DNA of 64,000 bases from Echiichthys vipera (Eukaryota; Chordata; Actinopteri; Perciformes; Trachinidae), in assembly GCA_963691815.1 (NCBI GenBank), contig OY829650.1:33853077-33917076 (forward strand). Reading direction: 5' to 3'. Both the position numbers and the translations under genes were made by a program. The notes below the pieces were generated by a model, which worked only from the letters and a program-made list of their open reading frames with translations, ran no database searches and was not told the DNA's origin. Numbering within the stretch: position 1 is the first letter of the stretch; every line of letters starts with the position of its first letter. Below are positions 12,514 through 23,876 of this stretch, piece after piece.

Positions 12514-14895
12514 AATATTCACCACAATGGATCTTAAAAAAAAAAATCAATATTCAATATAAGTGCAGACTTTCAACTTAAATCGAAGGGTTGAACAGAA
12601 ATATAGTATCAAACTCTGGCAAAAATGGCTTGATGGCGTAGTGAAGCAGGTTTTAAAAAATGATTGAGTATGGCGACTATATCCGTAACATAAAGCAAAC
12701 AATGCACAAAATTAACACAAAGAGATGGAGATTTTTTGGAAAGGGGTGAAAATACTGGTTGCTGATTGGATAAACCATCTGTCTATCACCAACATACGGG
12801 CCCAATCAACCAATCAGATCAACATTTGCAACTTTTGCATCAAGGCAAAGCTCAGAAAGTAAACAATATGTTGATAAAGGATATTTTCCGTTTGTGTAAC
12901 GTGAATTTACGGATCAAATGCCCAATTTCAGGAGCCCGGTCCATATTCAACAGAAGGATCATAGAGAATAGCTGCATAGCGAGCATAGCTGCACTCATCT
13001 CATCCATCGAAGCCTCCATGTTGTTTACACTGAACAGTTGCTTCTCGTTTCATCACTTAAATCCACCTCAAAACCAACACTGATTGGTTTGATCGCTGGT
13101 CAAACTTCTCCAAATTGTCTCCGCCAAACGTTACCAGACTTATGTGAGAGTAAAATACAATGGGGATCATTGTATTTCGCAAGATCAGGATGGACTCACA
13201 AGGCTAATCCATGTACTACTTTCTTTCAGAATTTTCAAGCGCATCTTCACCGGTCTTCATCAATGTATGGAGTTTGCTCAGTTGTTGCTCAGTTAGATGT
13301 GGTTGATAAGTGGTAAGTGGTAAGATGTTTTGTCATACTACTATGTCAAAGGTCAGGAATTAACTTTCATCCTCACGATCAATCTAATTGAATACTTGTC
13401 TCACCCACATCAAAGTCAGCAAAACAAGCCAGAGATACAGCAGTGTGATTTCTCACAGGAAGAACATGTGTACTTTCATAAAAGTAGAAGCAAACACACA
13501 CTGCACATTTACTAAGCCACGCTTTCACTGCAACACACAAAATGAAAGGCTGTAGGTTTGTTGAGTACATTCAGAGAGAGTCACCAACAAAGTCAGCTAG
13601 GAGGGCAAATATAAAACGAGATGGGCGTTTGGTACTGAAGAAACAATGAATCAGAAAAGCAACTTCAAGTGGCACCTGTTGTGGAGCAGGAGAACCCAGG
13701 GACGAGGATTGGCCGGAACAAAGGCTGAGCATTATGCTGCTGTTATAAAGAGCGGGTAAGCTTGTTTGCTTTAGAGGTGTTGTCCGGTTGCCCCAGGAGC
13801 TATGTACTGCAGGGACGCCAGTGGCCTTTGTTTTCTGACACGAACAGGGAGTACTGAGAGCGAGCTGTGGACACTGATGCGTGACTGAATTCCTTTCAGA
13901 CTGGTAGCACTGGAAGAGTCTCTAGATTGCACCTGCTACATCATCTCTATGCCTTATAGCATAACCATGTGTGATGGAGTCAAACTGATTCCTGAAAATG
14001 GGTTATAATACTGAATGTTTGTGATGATGTTATAATATATCATATTTTGAGAACACAGTGGATGTCGAAGCATTTTATTCTTGTCAGGCTGGAAGAGCTC
14101 AAACAATATAGAGAACATAACAGTACTTTAAATAGGTCAGGTGGGGCAAGAAACATGAACATGAACAAATCCCCAGATTAGTTCAATTATTTGCAAGAAA
14201 AAGGAAATGATAAAATGATGACTAAAACATCCATTGCAGTTTACAGATCAGCTTCCTGGTGCACATTTTACCTGCCCTACTTACCTGCAGTTGTGGCAGT
14301 CGCCACTTCAGGGGGACTGCCCTTTAGTCCTACTCCAGACATAGTTTAGATAATCTGGAAAAACTGTTGATTTATGTACAAACTGAGGCTTTGATGTAGC
14401 GATGGCACCCTGTTTTCTGGTTTCAATCAATGACTATGGTGTACACACATAAATACAAATAAAATGACAATTAATCCTGTAAATTTAATAAGAGTGGGTT
14501 GGTAGATCTTCAAGCTATTCTGAGCTTAAAATACAGAATCATCATGTAAGAAACTGAAACTGACAAATATGTCAACAAGCAAAAAGTTCAAGTCTTTCAA
14601 TTAAACCATATTGTGATAAAATCATATATTGTGATGTTGTGATAAACAATTATAGAATATAATAGAAATACTGATTCCAAACTGGTAAATTGCAGTGTTA
14701 CAGCAGCATTACATACAGACACATCAAAGCAGTAATATAAAAGATACCTAAAAAATAAAACGTTTAAATAAGAGGACCAATTGTAGTGCAAATGTAAACA
14801 TATAATAATCTAAGGTGCAGTGGACAGATTATGAGAAAAACATAAGGTGCTTCTGATTGTATTGTTGTGAACAGTTGAACTGATATTGTAAAGTG
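12514..14895. other. Intergenic stretch, possible old repeat at about 12.65-13.3 kb
   Basis: The frames at 12766-13316 (plus) have no recognised domain. The minus strand of the same stretch has an ATG near 13020 followed by a short Met/Ala-rich frame, which recalls a decayed transposon but is not identifiable. The rest shows nothing. Confidence 0.4.
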
Positions 14896-15181
14896 TTATT
14901 CATGTGGCAGGAAAGATTTCCTGTATCTGTCCCTTGGACAGCGGAGCTGGAGCAGCCTGTGTGAGAAGGTGCTCCGCTGTCTGACCACTGTGTGATGGAG
15001 AGGGTGCTGATCATTGTCTATCATGGATAACAGTTTGTTCAGCGTTCTCCTCTCCACCACAGACTCAAAAGACTCCAGCCTGAGACCAAGTACAGAGCCA
15101 GCCTTCTTGATGATTTTATCAAGTCTGTTGGTGTCACTGGCTCTGATGCTGCCGCCCGACACACGGCAGCAAAGAAAATGG
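14896..15181 (-). mobile_element. LINE ORF2 C-terminal fragment
   Basis: The minus-strand frame 14896-15162 reads LDKIIKKAGSVLGL, then ERRTLNKLLSMIDN and HPLHHTVVRQRSTFSHRLLQ. This is the terminal segment of a fish non-LTR retrotransposon ORF2 and the same domain type as at 62567-62760 (KVIRRVGDVVGLEPDTL...). Reverse transcriptase and endonuclease are absent. Both boundaries are approximate. I do not assign a clade. Confidence 0.75.
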
Positions 15182-18100
15182 AGCTGGCAACAACCTAGTT
15201 ATATCGTATAAACTGATAATAACAAGCACATATTAAAGTGCCAACAGACAACTTTCTACACCCCTAACGTTGGTATTGTTCTTGCTGTCACAAAAACGGC
15301 TAGATAGGTTTCACTTCCTGTTTTCCTCAGTGCTAACGTTACCAGCAACACAGGACACACTCCATTTGTTAACAAACAAACTGCGCTATGGAGACTGTGA
15401 TAATATATTTTCTGCCCGTTGATTTTCACATGAACATGTAGATAGATCAGTCAGGCTGGCTGGATGTATCCACCAGTTAATTCATATGGTTAGCAACATG
15501 GCTACTGCTAGCTGCCTGGATACTGTCAAAAGCAAAACACAACAATTTGAACCCTAAACGCCAATCTCAATGCTGTGATGAAAGCAGAGTGAAACACTCA
15601 GCAGTATTAATATGTAGGCAGGTTTTGTTACTTACTGGTCTAACTTTGTAGGAAGAAAGGTGTTATCGACCTTCCTCTGTCTTAGGGGATCTTCCTCTTT
15701 TCCAGGTAACATTCCAGTTACTCCCATTGTTCTACCGTTGTCATTACGCTGATGTTACCTACGATACTTTCTGTAAGCTGTTTTGTTGAGTTGCCCCTCA
15801 TCACTGCTCTCTGGTAAGCGGTGATGTAGTTTATGTCAACGTTAAGAGGGCAGTAGTGAACCTGTGATGCGTTGCTGTTGATGTGGAAGGGGAAATAGTT
15901 TGCCATCTTTGTTCAAACTACAGCTCGCCAGCTTTATTATATTATTACCTTCATAAGTACAGCAACAACTCAAGCGCTTTCCTCTTCCTGCGTGCCGTAA
16001 AGCGAATCGTAATTTTGCCGGGACTGCAGACTCGCAGGCAGACAGAATTGCAAAGTGAAAGTGAAGCTGATAGAAAACCAATCCAAACGGCGATGGCAGG
16101 GTCCGAAATTAACACTGACTTTTTCTTCCGATTTTATTTTACATAAATCTGCTAGTCCTTCTACGGAGATTTGACACTTTGATCTCAGAGTTTTTTTCTC
16201 GTACATCTGCTACTTTTTAATTTGTTTTCATACAATGACCCTAATATACCGTTGTAAATATGAGTCTGAACCTAGATATATCATAATGTTCAGCATGAGT
16301 TCCTAACAAGTTTGTGGTTACAGCATAAGCTTGTGTTTCATTTATAAAGAATGGCAGCACTCATTAAATATATGGCTGCAACTAATTATTTTCAGTATTT
16401 TTTTATTTTATTTTAACCGATTTATCATTTAATCTATGAAATATCTCCTATTCCAATTTCCCTGAGCTCAAGGCAGACATCTTCAAATGTCATACCCTTA
16501 TTGGAGGAGCTAGAACCAGAGACTATTTGGCCTTTCTTATTGATAACTGACTTAAATGGTTATTAAAAACCATTGCTGATTTATTTTCTGTTAATAATCA
16601 ATGTATCAACTAATTGTTGCAGATCTAATGCATATACATTATTTGAGATGTATAATTTAAAACTTAGACTAGTTAAACCTAGTAGTATATGTTTATTTCA
16701 GCTTTTCTCTAAATGTTCTCAATATTATCAAACGTACTGGGAAAACTTTGGCCACAAAGATGACTTATTAAAATTGATCATTTCAATCTAAATCTGTGTT
16801 GACAGTTTTAAGTTGAGTTATAGCAGCAAGCCGACCAAATATATACGTGTGGAATAGACGGGGTAATTCTTAGAGCTCAGCAGCAAGTTGCATTGATGTC
16901 AACAATAAAACTGGATTAATTCCTACTTCAAACACATGGTAGGCACATTGGTGTGCACACTTAGGACTTGTATTTACGACTCATTAACCCTTTTTTGAAG
17001 TCTGAGCTTGTGCATTCAGCCAGCGCTCTATCATAAATCAGAAAAGCTGTTGAATGTCCAACACAGAGGACAGTGAAAGTGGAATCAACTTGTTCAAACA
17101 GAGATGGGTTGAAAAGTGTCATTCCCACGGCGAGGTGTGCCGGTGAGCTTTGAAGGACTGATGAGTCAGGGCAAGCTCTTGGGTATGTTTCCAGAGAATT
17201 AAGAACTGAGTGTGTCCTGTTTGATTTTAGGAGCTCCTGTTCTTAAATAGTCTTGTCTGTCAGCACTTACACATTCTACTAAGAGGCCAGAACAAAGAAC
17301 TTTCCCGTCAGTACTCCATTGGGATTTTCCTCAATGATTAGAATGAGTGAGTGTGGTGAGAATAGGTGTGAGATCATTGGAGTGGGCAGGATATATCATG
17401 CTTTAACAAAGGGCCAATAACCTGTCCAGCCCAACATTAGTCAGGGGGATCTATCTGCATGAAAAACCCACAAGTTACATTTTTGAGGTGTTTTAGATTC
17501 ATGAGCAAACCTCTTGAACCTTTGGGGTGTTTTGACACACAATGACCCAACACTTACAATATTTACACAGGTCTGGACCACCAACAGCACAGTGCTTTCA
17601 CCCCTCCCATTTTTCAACACATTACCTTGCATATCTGTAAGTCCTTAACTCATACTTAGCTTAAAGTAGACAGTTTTTAATACCCCACCTTTCTCCTTCA
17701 CTTTGTAAAAAGAAAAGGCATCCATCATTTCGAGAAGAGAAAAGCGGAGCATTTAGCAGGAGATGAGTGAGAAGTAACATGTTTGATCTGCTGAAATATT
17801 TGCAGAAGGATTCCCAAATGTACAAGTGCTAAAGTGTATCTGAGGGAGTTTTTCCCATATCTACCTAGCTTGTCAGCACAAACTCCACCCTAGGATCATA
17901 ACTGTACTCCAAACATTTATATTATTGGGCTGCCAGACAGACAGAAAGTTGATTTTGGATGATTCTATAAAAACCTTCATGATTTTCAGCGGAAACAATT
18001 TGTAACGCTCAATGCTAATGATTTTGCAAGTATTTCTCTCTATAATATCTTAGTATGGCAAGTATGGTATGTATGGTTCACGCGTTTCGTGCAAATTGGA

Positions 18101-18509
18101 CTGCATGATTACATACAAAGTCTATGCAAAGATTGGAACAGACATAAATTTATAGGGTGGCGCGACGAGTGTGAACACATTATAAGGGGTGCCATTTTCA
18201 CAGTAGACCCAAACCTTAAACCTGTGAAGTAAGGCTGGGCTTTAATTCGATATGATCATTCAGTCATGTATCGGGATGAAATCATATATTGAGATATCGT
18301 GATACAAAATTACTTCCTCTAAATTGATAATAAAAAAGCACATACTAATTATAAATATAATAATATTTTGCACTAAAGTTCTTATTAAAATGAAAAGATA
18401 TGCAGTGTTGTTAAATTGTCGTGTATTTAATTCAGAGACTATATAGTGCCAGATAATTTTGATTTTTCAGGTCAACTACAATAGGTCAACATGCTTTGAT
18501 CTTAAAAAA
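15182..18509. other. Intergenic stretch, no gene recognised
   Basis: A minus-strand frame at 15718-15906 starts with an ATG in fair context (MANYFPFHINSNAS) but has no recognised domain, and I see no supported splice partner. A piece at 16370-16460 (GGCTGCAACTAATTATTTTC...) resembles a widespread fish TIR repeat, as does a TATCG-rich piece at about 18230-18320. Nothing else is supported. Confidence 0.45.
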
Positions 18510-18518
18510 AACACATTA

Positions 18519-18700
18519 TGGGGCGGCTGGTGGAAAAGTGGTTAGAGCAGTCGCCCCATGTAAAGAGGCTGAAGGTCCTCGAGGCAGCGACCGCGGGTTT
18601 GACTCTGACCTGTGGCCCTTTGCTTCATGTCTCCCCCTCTCTCTCTCACCCCGTTTCCCGTCTAAAAGGCTTAAAAAACTGCCAACAACAAAAATCTTAC
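18519..18700 (+). mobile_element. tRNA-derived SINE, family A, copy 1
   Basis: Box-A-like GTGGTTAGAGCAGTCGCC and box-B-like GGGTTTGACTCTGA are spaced as in tRNA promoters. A short body (GGCCCTTTGCTTCATGTCTC, CCCCCTCTCTCTCTCACC) and an A-rich end follow. It is flanked by the 9-mer AACACATTA at 18510-18518 and 18701-18709, a clear target duplication. The copy at 59775-59973 is the same family and is flanked by nearly the same target sequence. Confidence 0.88.
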
Positions 18701-19085
18701 AACACATTACTTTGGTATTATTTAACATGACTATAAAACCTACACCAACTACATTTATAGGTCAGAAAAGACAGAAAAGCATAATAGGTCCTCTTTAAGG
18801 ATACCTTTCCTAAAGAAAAGGTGTAACTTGTTCTTTTATTAAACAAACAAAATAGCCTTATCTTATTTGTCTAGGGGTGCATCAACCGACCGGCCGATAG
18901 ACCAGCGCCGATTGTCTTATTTTGCCATTATTGTTGCTCGGTCGGACTTCTCTACCATCACTGGTAATCCCCGGTAATCTCTCTTTATTGTAATTTGTTA
19001 TTTATTTTAGACTACCTCACCTATTACATGTTAAAACCTAAGTTTTACAAATATTTATACTTATTAGTTTTATACATGTTATATT

Positions 19086-19785
19086 TTAGTTTGGTTCAAT
19101 AAAAGAAAAAAAAGTTCCTTGAGGAGTTTCCGGTTTGGCTGATATTAGGTTAGCACAGCAGACGAGGCAGGTGGCGAGATTAGCATGGCAGCTATTGCTA
19201 ACCTCTGGGCAGAGCACCGTACAGTTCAAAGTCCCCTCCGTCGATCTTAAAGCCTCCATTTCAATGCTCGAAGCAAAGCTGGACCATGTCCACGCCACAG
19301 TGTCCAACCACGCTCAGAAGATAGGCTCCCACAAGGTAAATGCAAATCTAAAAGACGAGCGTCTGCTAACACTGGAGGCCTCCTGTGCCACGCTAACAGA
19401 GAGCAACGTCAAGCTGCTGGCTAAAGTCAGCGACCTGGAGTCCACGAGCTGGCGTAATAATCTCTGTGTAATTGGACTACCTGAAGCATTGGCGGGGCCG
19501 CAGCAGACAGCCTTCTTCACGGAGCTGCTCATGGAGGTTTTCGGCGAAGGCTGGAATCACCGCCGGAATGTGACGCTATCGAGAAGCCAAAGCCAGGCCA
19601 GAGAGTATGGGCAGTCATCATCAGGCTGCACAGATACCAGGTGAAGGAGAAAGTCATACGCGTAGCCCGCACCAGGAGAGATTTTTGGACTGCCGCATTA
19701 GTAGTTACAGTCCTGACGGGTTACTGATAATCTGTCTGTTAAAGAGTTTTGAACAGAAATTGCTAACAGGAGATTTTAACACACT
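19086..19785 (+). pseudogene. L1/Tx1-type LINE ORF1, broken
   Basis: The frame from 19135 encodes a helical, coiled-coil-like stretch (SMLEAKLDHVHATVSNHAQK; LTLEASCATLTESNVKLLAK). It is followed by LESTSWRNNLCVIGLPE, the hallmark of the RNA-binding domain of L1-type ORF1 proteins (usual form RRNNL.I.GLPE). A frameshift near 19580 moves the basic region (KPGQR..., HRYQVKEKVIRVARTRRDF) into another frame. ORF1 would coat the LINE RNA in the retrotransposition particle. The sequence stops abruptly at 19785, where the LTR retrotransposon is inserted. The downstream ORF2 of the same type resumes at 25.3 kb. Confidence 0.85.
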
Positions 19786-20241
19786 TGTCATGAACGGTTC
19801 AGGGAATAACACAGTGAACCTGTCCCAAATGCAGAAGGAAACAGCGAGCGGTTTTAGCAAATATTTACTAAACAAAGAAAACAAGGGACAAAACAAAACG
19901 GGACGAGACGGTCGAGGGGAAGGCAGGAAAGGAATCTCGGGAAACTAAAACGAACGGGAACAAAGAAACAATAATTAACAAACAAATCTACAAGCAGCAA
20001 AAATACCATCAAACAAAGCACGGGAGCCAACCGATGAGAAGTTACCACGTAAATGAGGAAAACGGTCTGGCGCCTTCTTATACTCCAGGGAAGGTAATCA
20101 GTGGAACTGGATACAGCTGGGCGGAACCCCGCCTTCCAGCTCCAGAAAGACAAACACCGAGAGGGGAGACACATGCAGTGAACAACAGACAGAGGGAAAC
20201 AAACAAAAGCACAAAAGGAAGGAGGGGATGGAATCCTGACA
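19786..20241 (-). repeat. LTR (3' LTR of the minus-strand Ty3/gypsy element)
   Basis: Starts TGTCATGAACGG and ends CCTGACA on the plus strand, so it is bounded by TG...CA with short inverted ends. It aligns over most of its length with 23393-23876. The flanking CACT at 19782-19785 is repeated at 23877-23880. Confidence 0.9.
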
Positions 20242-20254
20242 GTACCCCCCCTCA

Positions 20255-20510
20255 ACGAGCGCCTCCAGGCGCTCCACCGGGCCTCCCAGGATGAGCCCGG
20301 TAGAAGTCCCTGATGAGAGAAGGGTCGAGGATCAGGGACCAAGAGACCCAGCTCCTCTCCTCAGGGCCATATCCTTCCCAATCGACCAGGTACTGGAAGC
20401 CGCGCACCCTGCGTCGCACGTCCAGGATAGAGCTGACCGTAAACGCCGGATGGCCATCCTCGGTACGGGGGAGTGGTGGGGCGACGGTAGGCAGGCACAG
20501 CGTGCTGGTG
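20255..20510 (-). pseudogene. Chromodomain of the gypsy element
   Basis: The minus-strand frame includes [21 protein letters not shown] followed by GPEERSWV, the aromatic and acidic pattern of a chromodomain. In chromoviruses this domain follows the integrase and helps direct integration to marked chromatin. It is followed by the LTR boundary at 20241. Confidence 0.88.
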
Positions 20511-20698
20511 GTCACAGGCTTCAACTGGGAGACGTGGAACGTCAGATGGATCCTGAGAGATGCAGGGAGCTTGAAACGGACGGCACTGGCATTGATGACA
20601 GCCTCAACCTCGAAAAGACCAATGAAACGGGGAGCGAGCTTCTTGGAGGTGACATTCAGGGGAATGTCATGTGAACTTAACCAGACCTTCTGACCCGG

Positions 20699-21739
20699 TC
20701 AGTACTTGGGAGCTGGGATGCGACAGCGATCCACCATCCTGCGATTCTGCTCAGCAGTCCGAAACAACGCCCCTCGAACCTCCCTCCAAATCCGACGAAC
20801 CCTCTGAAGATGATGTTGAATGGAGGGCACTGCAATCTCGGACTCCTGGGCCGGAAGCCTCGAAGGGCGACATACCTGTAGCAGAGCAGGAGAGTTATGG
20901 GAGTATTCCACCCAGGACAGCTGAGACGACCACGACGAGGGATTGCGGGCACAGACACAGCGAAGAGCGGTCTCCAAATCCTGGTTGGCTCTCTCTGTCT
21001 GCCCGTTAGACTGAGGGTGGTAGCCCGAGGACAAGCTGACCCTGGCTCCCAAAGCCTGGCAGAAGGCTCTCCAGAAACGGGAAGTGAACTGGGAACCCGC
21101 TCTGAAACGATGTCCAGAGGGATCCCATGGCGTCAAAAACATGGTCCACCAAGAGGGATGCAATCTCCATGGCTGACGGCAGTTTAGGCAGGGGAACAAA
21201 CTGAACCATTTTAGAGAACCGATCAACAATGGTTCCAATAGTGTCGTTACCTTGAGAAACAGGATGTCCAGTGACAAAGTCCAATGCGATGTGAGACCAA
21301 GGACGACCGGGCACAGGGAGAGGACGGAGAAGACCAGCTGGAGGACGATGAGAGGACTTGCCCCGAGCGCAGACGGTGCAGGCCAGGACAAACTCCCGGG
21401 TATCCTTGGTCATGGTTTTCCACCAGAAGTGACAGTGCAGGAGTGATAGAGTCCTTGTGATCCCGGGATGACAGGCGAGATGAGAGGAATGTCCCCACTG
21501 GAGCATCTGGGAGCAAACACTGGCTGGAACAAACAGTCGGGGTCAGTGCGTTGCATTTGTCTCACCATCGTCTCGATCTCCCAGGTGAGAGCGGCTATAA
21601 CGCAAGATGTGGGAATGATGTGGTCCCACCCGGTCTCCTCCTCCTCAGCAGGTCCAAACTGGCGAGAAAGGGCATCCGGTTTCAAATTCTTGCTTCCTGG
21701 AATGTAAGTCAATGAGAAATTAAAATGCCCAAAGAACAA
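20699..21739 (-). pseudogene. Integrase of the gypsy element, frameshifted
   Basis: Frame 21006-21506 carries the zinc-binding H-C segment ([15 protein letters not shown] ... CTVCARGK) and the first part of the catalytic core ([11 protein letters not shown]). The core continues in another frame at 20699-21200 ([38 protein letters not shown]), including the conserved glutamate region. The break lies at about 21110-21130. Frame 21410-21739 carries the linker from RNase H ([20 protein letters not shown]). The enzyme would join element DNA to the host chromosome, but this copy cannot encode it intact. Confidence 0.9.
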
Positions 21740-22181
21740 TGCCCACCGGGCTTGCCGGGAATTCAGTCTCTTAGCCGTCTGGATGTACGACAGGTTCTTA
21801 TGGTCAGTCTAAACCACAAACGGAGTCTTTGCCCCCTCCAACCATTTTTGCCACTCTTCCCGGGCCTATTTGACCGCCAGTAACTCACGGTTCCTTACGT
21901 CGTAGTTCCTCTCAGGGGGGGACAGTTTCTTGGAAAAGAACGCGGATGAACCTTGTTATCTGTAGCCATTCCTTGTTATCTGTAGCCATTCCTTGTGACA
22001 GAACCGCACCAACTCCCAGATCTGAGGTGTCCACCTCCACAGTGGACTGACAAGAACGATCGGGTTGAACCAACACAGGGGCGGATGAGAAGCGCTTCTT
22101 CAGGGCCTTGAAAGCACTTTCAGCTAAAGAAGACCACACAAAGGGAGTAGTGTGAGAGGTTAGCTTGGTCATAGGAGACAC
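21740..22181 (-). pseudogene. RNase H domain of the gypsy element, with internal tandem duplication
   Basis: The minus-strand frame 21912-22181 reads [20 protein letters not shown], then [15 protein letters not shown], the usual start of a Ty3/gypsy RNase H. It is then disrupted by a tandem repeat of the 20-mer CCTTGTTATCTGTAGCCATT (plus strand, 21952-21991). Downstream the frame is lost. Confidence 0.85.
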
Positions 22182-22218
22182 TACCTGACTGTAGTTAAGG
22201 ATGAACTGACAGTAGAAG

Positions 22219-22860
22219 TTAGCGAAACCAAGAAAATTCTGTATTTGCTTCCTGAAAGATGGCGTAGGGCCACTCCGTCACAGCTTTAACCTTTGCTGGA
22301 TCCGCCTTCACCTGCCCGCTCTCCACAATGTACCCCAGAAAAGTCACTGATGAAACGTGGAATTCACATTTTTTTGCCTTGACAAACAACCGATTCTCCT
22401 GTAGGTGCTGGAGAACCTGGTGGACGTGATTTACGTGCTCTGACAAGTCCTTAGAAAAAATCCAAATGTCGTCCAGGTAGACGAACACAGAGCCGTTCAG
22501 CATATCGCGGAGAACGGCATTCACTAATGCCTGGAAGACAGCTGGGGCATTAGTTAAGCCAAAGGGCATTACCAGATACTTGAAGTGGCCAAGAGGGGTA
22601 TTGAAAGCGGTCTTCCACTCGTCCCCCTCCTTAATTCTGACTAAATGATAAGCGTTGCGGAGATCTAGTTTGGAGAAGACAGTGGCACCATGCAGCGATT
22701 CAAACGCGGAATTAATCAATGGCAGAGGGTACTTATTTTTCACAGTAATGTTGTTAAGACCGCGGTAGTCAATACAGGGCTGTAATGACTTGTCTTTCTT
22801 GGCCACAAAGAAAAAAACAGCTCCCAGGGTGGGAGGAAGAAGGACGAATGTTGAGTAACC
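22219..22860 (-). pseudogene. Reverse transcriptase of the gypsy element, N-terminally deleted
   Basis: The frame shows [58 protein letters not shown] and the catalytic box [11 protein letters not shown], followed by the thumb segment ([16 protein letters not shown]). The RT palm is almost complete. The N-terminal part before [13 protein letters not shown] is missing, and the sequence upstream joins directly to gag-type sequence, indicating an internal deletion near 22860-22900. Confidence 0.92.
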
Positions 22861-22879
22861 GATTACTAGTATCACAATT

Positions 22880-23370
22880 TGAAACTGGGTGGTCAAACAC
22901 GGAAAGGATCTCGTTAGAGGATTGCCGAAAGGTAGCATGTTGTGTGAGAAGGTTGTTCCAAAAAGCTGCTCCCCAGACTCGGGCCCTACCGGTGAGCAAA
23001 CCTAGCACATATGCTATCTTGGAGCTATTTCTAACGTAGCTGAGGGTCTTCTGACTGAACACTAGCGAGCATTGAAATAAGGCAATCCTACACTCCCCCA
23101 AATTCCCATCATAACGCTCAGGTGCAGGGACATAAGGCTCAAGGGGCAGAAGGGTACTCACAGTGGTAGCGGGTGACTTAGCATTCGCAGAGGAAGCAAG
23201 GAGAGGCCCAACCTGTCTTCCGTCCATGCGAGAAACACAGGCGAACAGCTGGCTCAGCCTCTCAAGGATTCCTTGCAGGGTCTGTAAATGCTAACCGAGC
23301 AGAACACCCAGAGTGGATATCGCTTTACGAACGGAGAAGCCCGGAGGGTCGACTTCCATGTCTGCAGGGT
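22880..23370 (-). pseudogene. gag N-terminal region of the gypsy element
   Basis: The minus-strand ATG near 23373 starts MDPADMEVDPPGFSVRKAIS and runs into a stop. The frame is open again from 23227, with PAPERYDGNLGECRIALFQC and [20 protein letters not shown], typical of the fish gypsy capsid. The zinc knuckle and protease that should follow are absent. Confidence 0.8.
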
Positions 23371-23392
23371 CCATGTTATGGCCAGACCGTTC

Positions 23393-23876
23393 TGTCATGA
23401 ACGGTTCAGGGAATAACACAGTGAACCGGACCCAAATGCAGACAAGGAAACAGAGAACGGTTTAAACAAATATTTAATAAACAAAGAAAACAAGGGAATC
23501 CAAAAACAGGGGAAAGGGGACATAACAAAACATGACGAGGCGGTCGAGGTTATGCAGAAACAGGATCTCAGGAAACTAAAACGAAAGGGAACAAAGAAAC
23601 AATAATTAACAAACAAATCTACAAGCAGCGAAAAAACCATCAAACAAAGCACGGCAGCCAACCGACGAGAAGTTACCACGCAAATGAGGAAAGCGGTCTG
23701 GCGCTACATCCGGCTTCTTATACTCCAGGGAAGGTAATCCGTAGAACTGGATACAGCTGGGCAGAACCACGCCTTCCAGCGCCAGACAGACAAACACAGA
23801 GAGGGGAGACACATGCAGGGAACAACAGACAGAGGGAGACTAAAACAAGCACAAAAGGAAGGAGGGGATGACTGCA
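23393..23876 (-). repeat. LTR (5' LTR of the minus-strand Ty3/gypsy element)
   Basis: Begins TGTCATGAACGG like the left LTR and aligns over most of its length, with several small insertions and substitutions. Its outer end reads GATGACTGCA where the other LTR has GATGGAATCCTGACA, so a few bases are lost. It is followed by CACT at 23877-23880, which matches the left flank. Confidence 0.87.

Larger units (their letters stand above)
19786..23876 (-). mobile_element. Ty3/gypsy (chromovirus-type) LTR retrotransposon, degenerate
   Basis: Two near-identical LTRs flank a pol region read on the minus strand in the order gag, reverse transcriptase, RNase H, integrase, chromodomain. That order, with the integrase after the RT, defines Ty3/gypsy. 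A terminal chromodomain points to the chromovirus branch. The element is about 4.1 kb, shorter than intact relatives, because the gag C-terminus, protease and RT N-terminus are missing. Frameshifts and stops interrupt all domains. It sits inside an L1-type LINE, flanked by CACT on both sides (or ACACT if one base is shared), so it is younger than that LINE. This is an old genomic copy without an envelope gene. Confidence 0.93.

Noticed and set aside
12766..13316. Plus-strand frames of about 100 codons
   Set aside because: No domain; more likely part of an old DNA transposon read in the wrong strand.
15718..16081. Minus-strand MANYFPFH... frame as a first exon
   Set aside because: The ATG context is fair, but the peptide is unrecognised, no continuation was found, and the surroundings look repeat-like.
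18516..18798. Frames over the SINE at 18.5 kb, and the same at 59.8 kb
   Set aside because: They are chance frames in a tRNA-derived SINE and recur only because the SINE recurs.
20034..21707. Plus-strand frames across the gypsy element
   Set aside because: The minus strand encodes clear integrase, RNase H and chromodomain motifs; the plus-strand frames are shadows.
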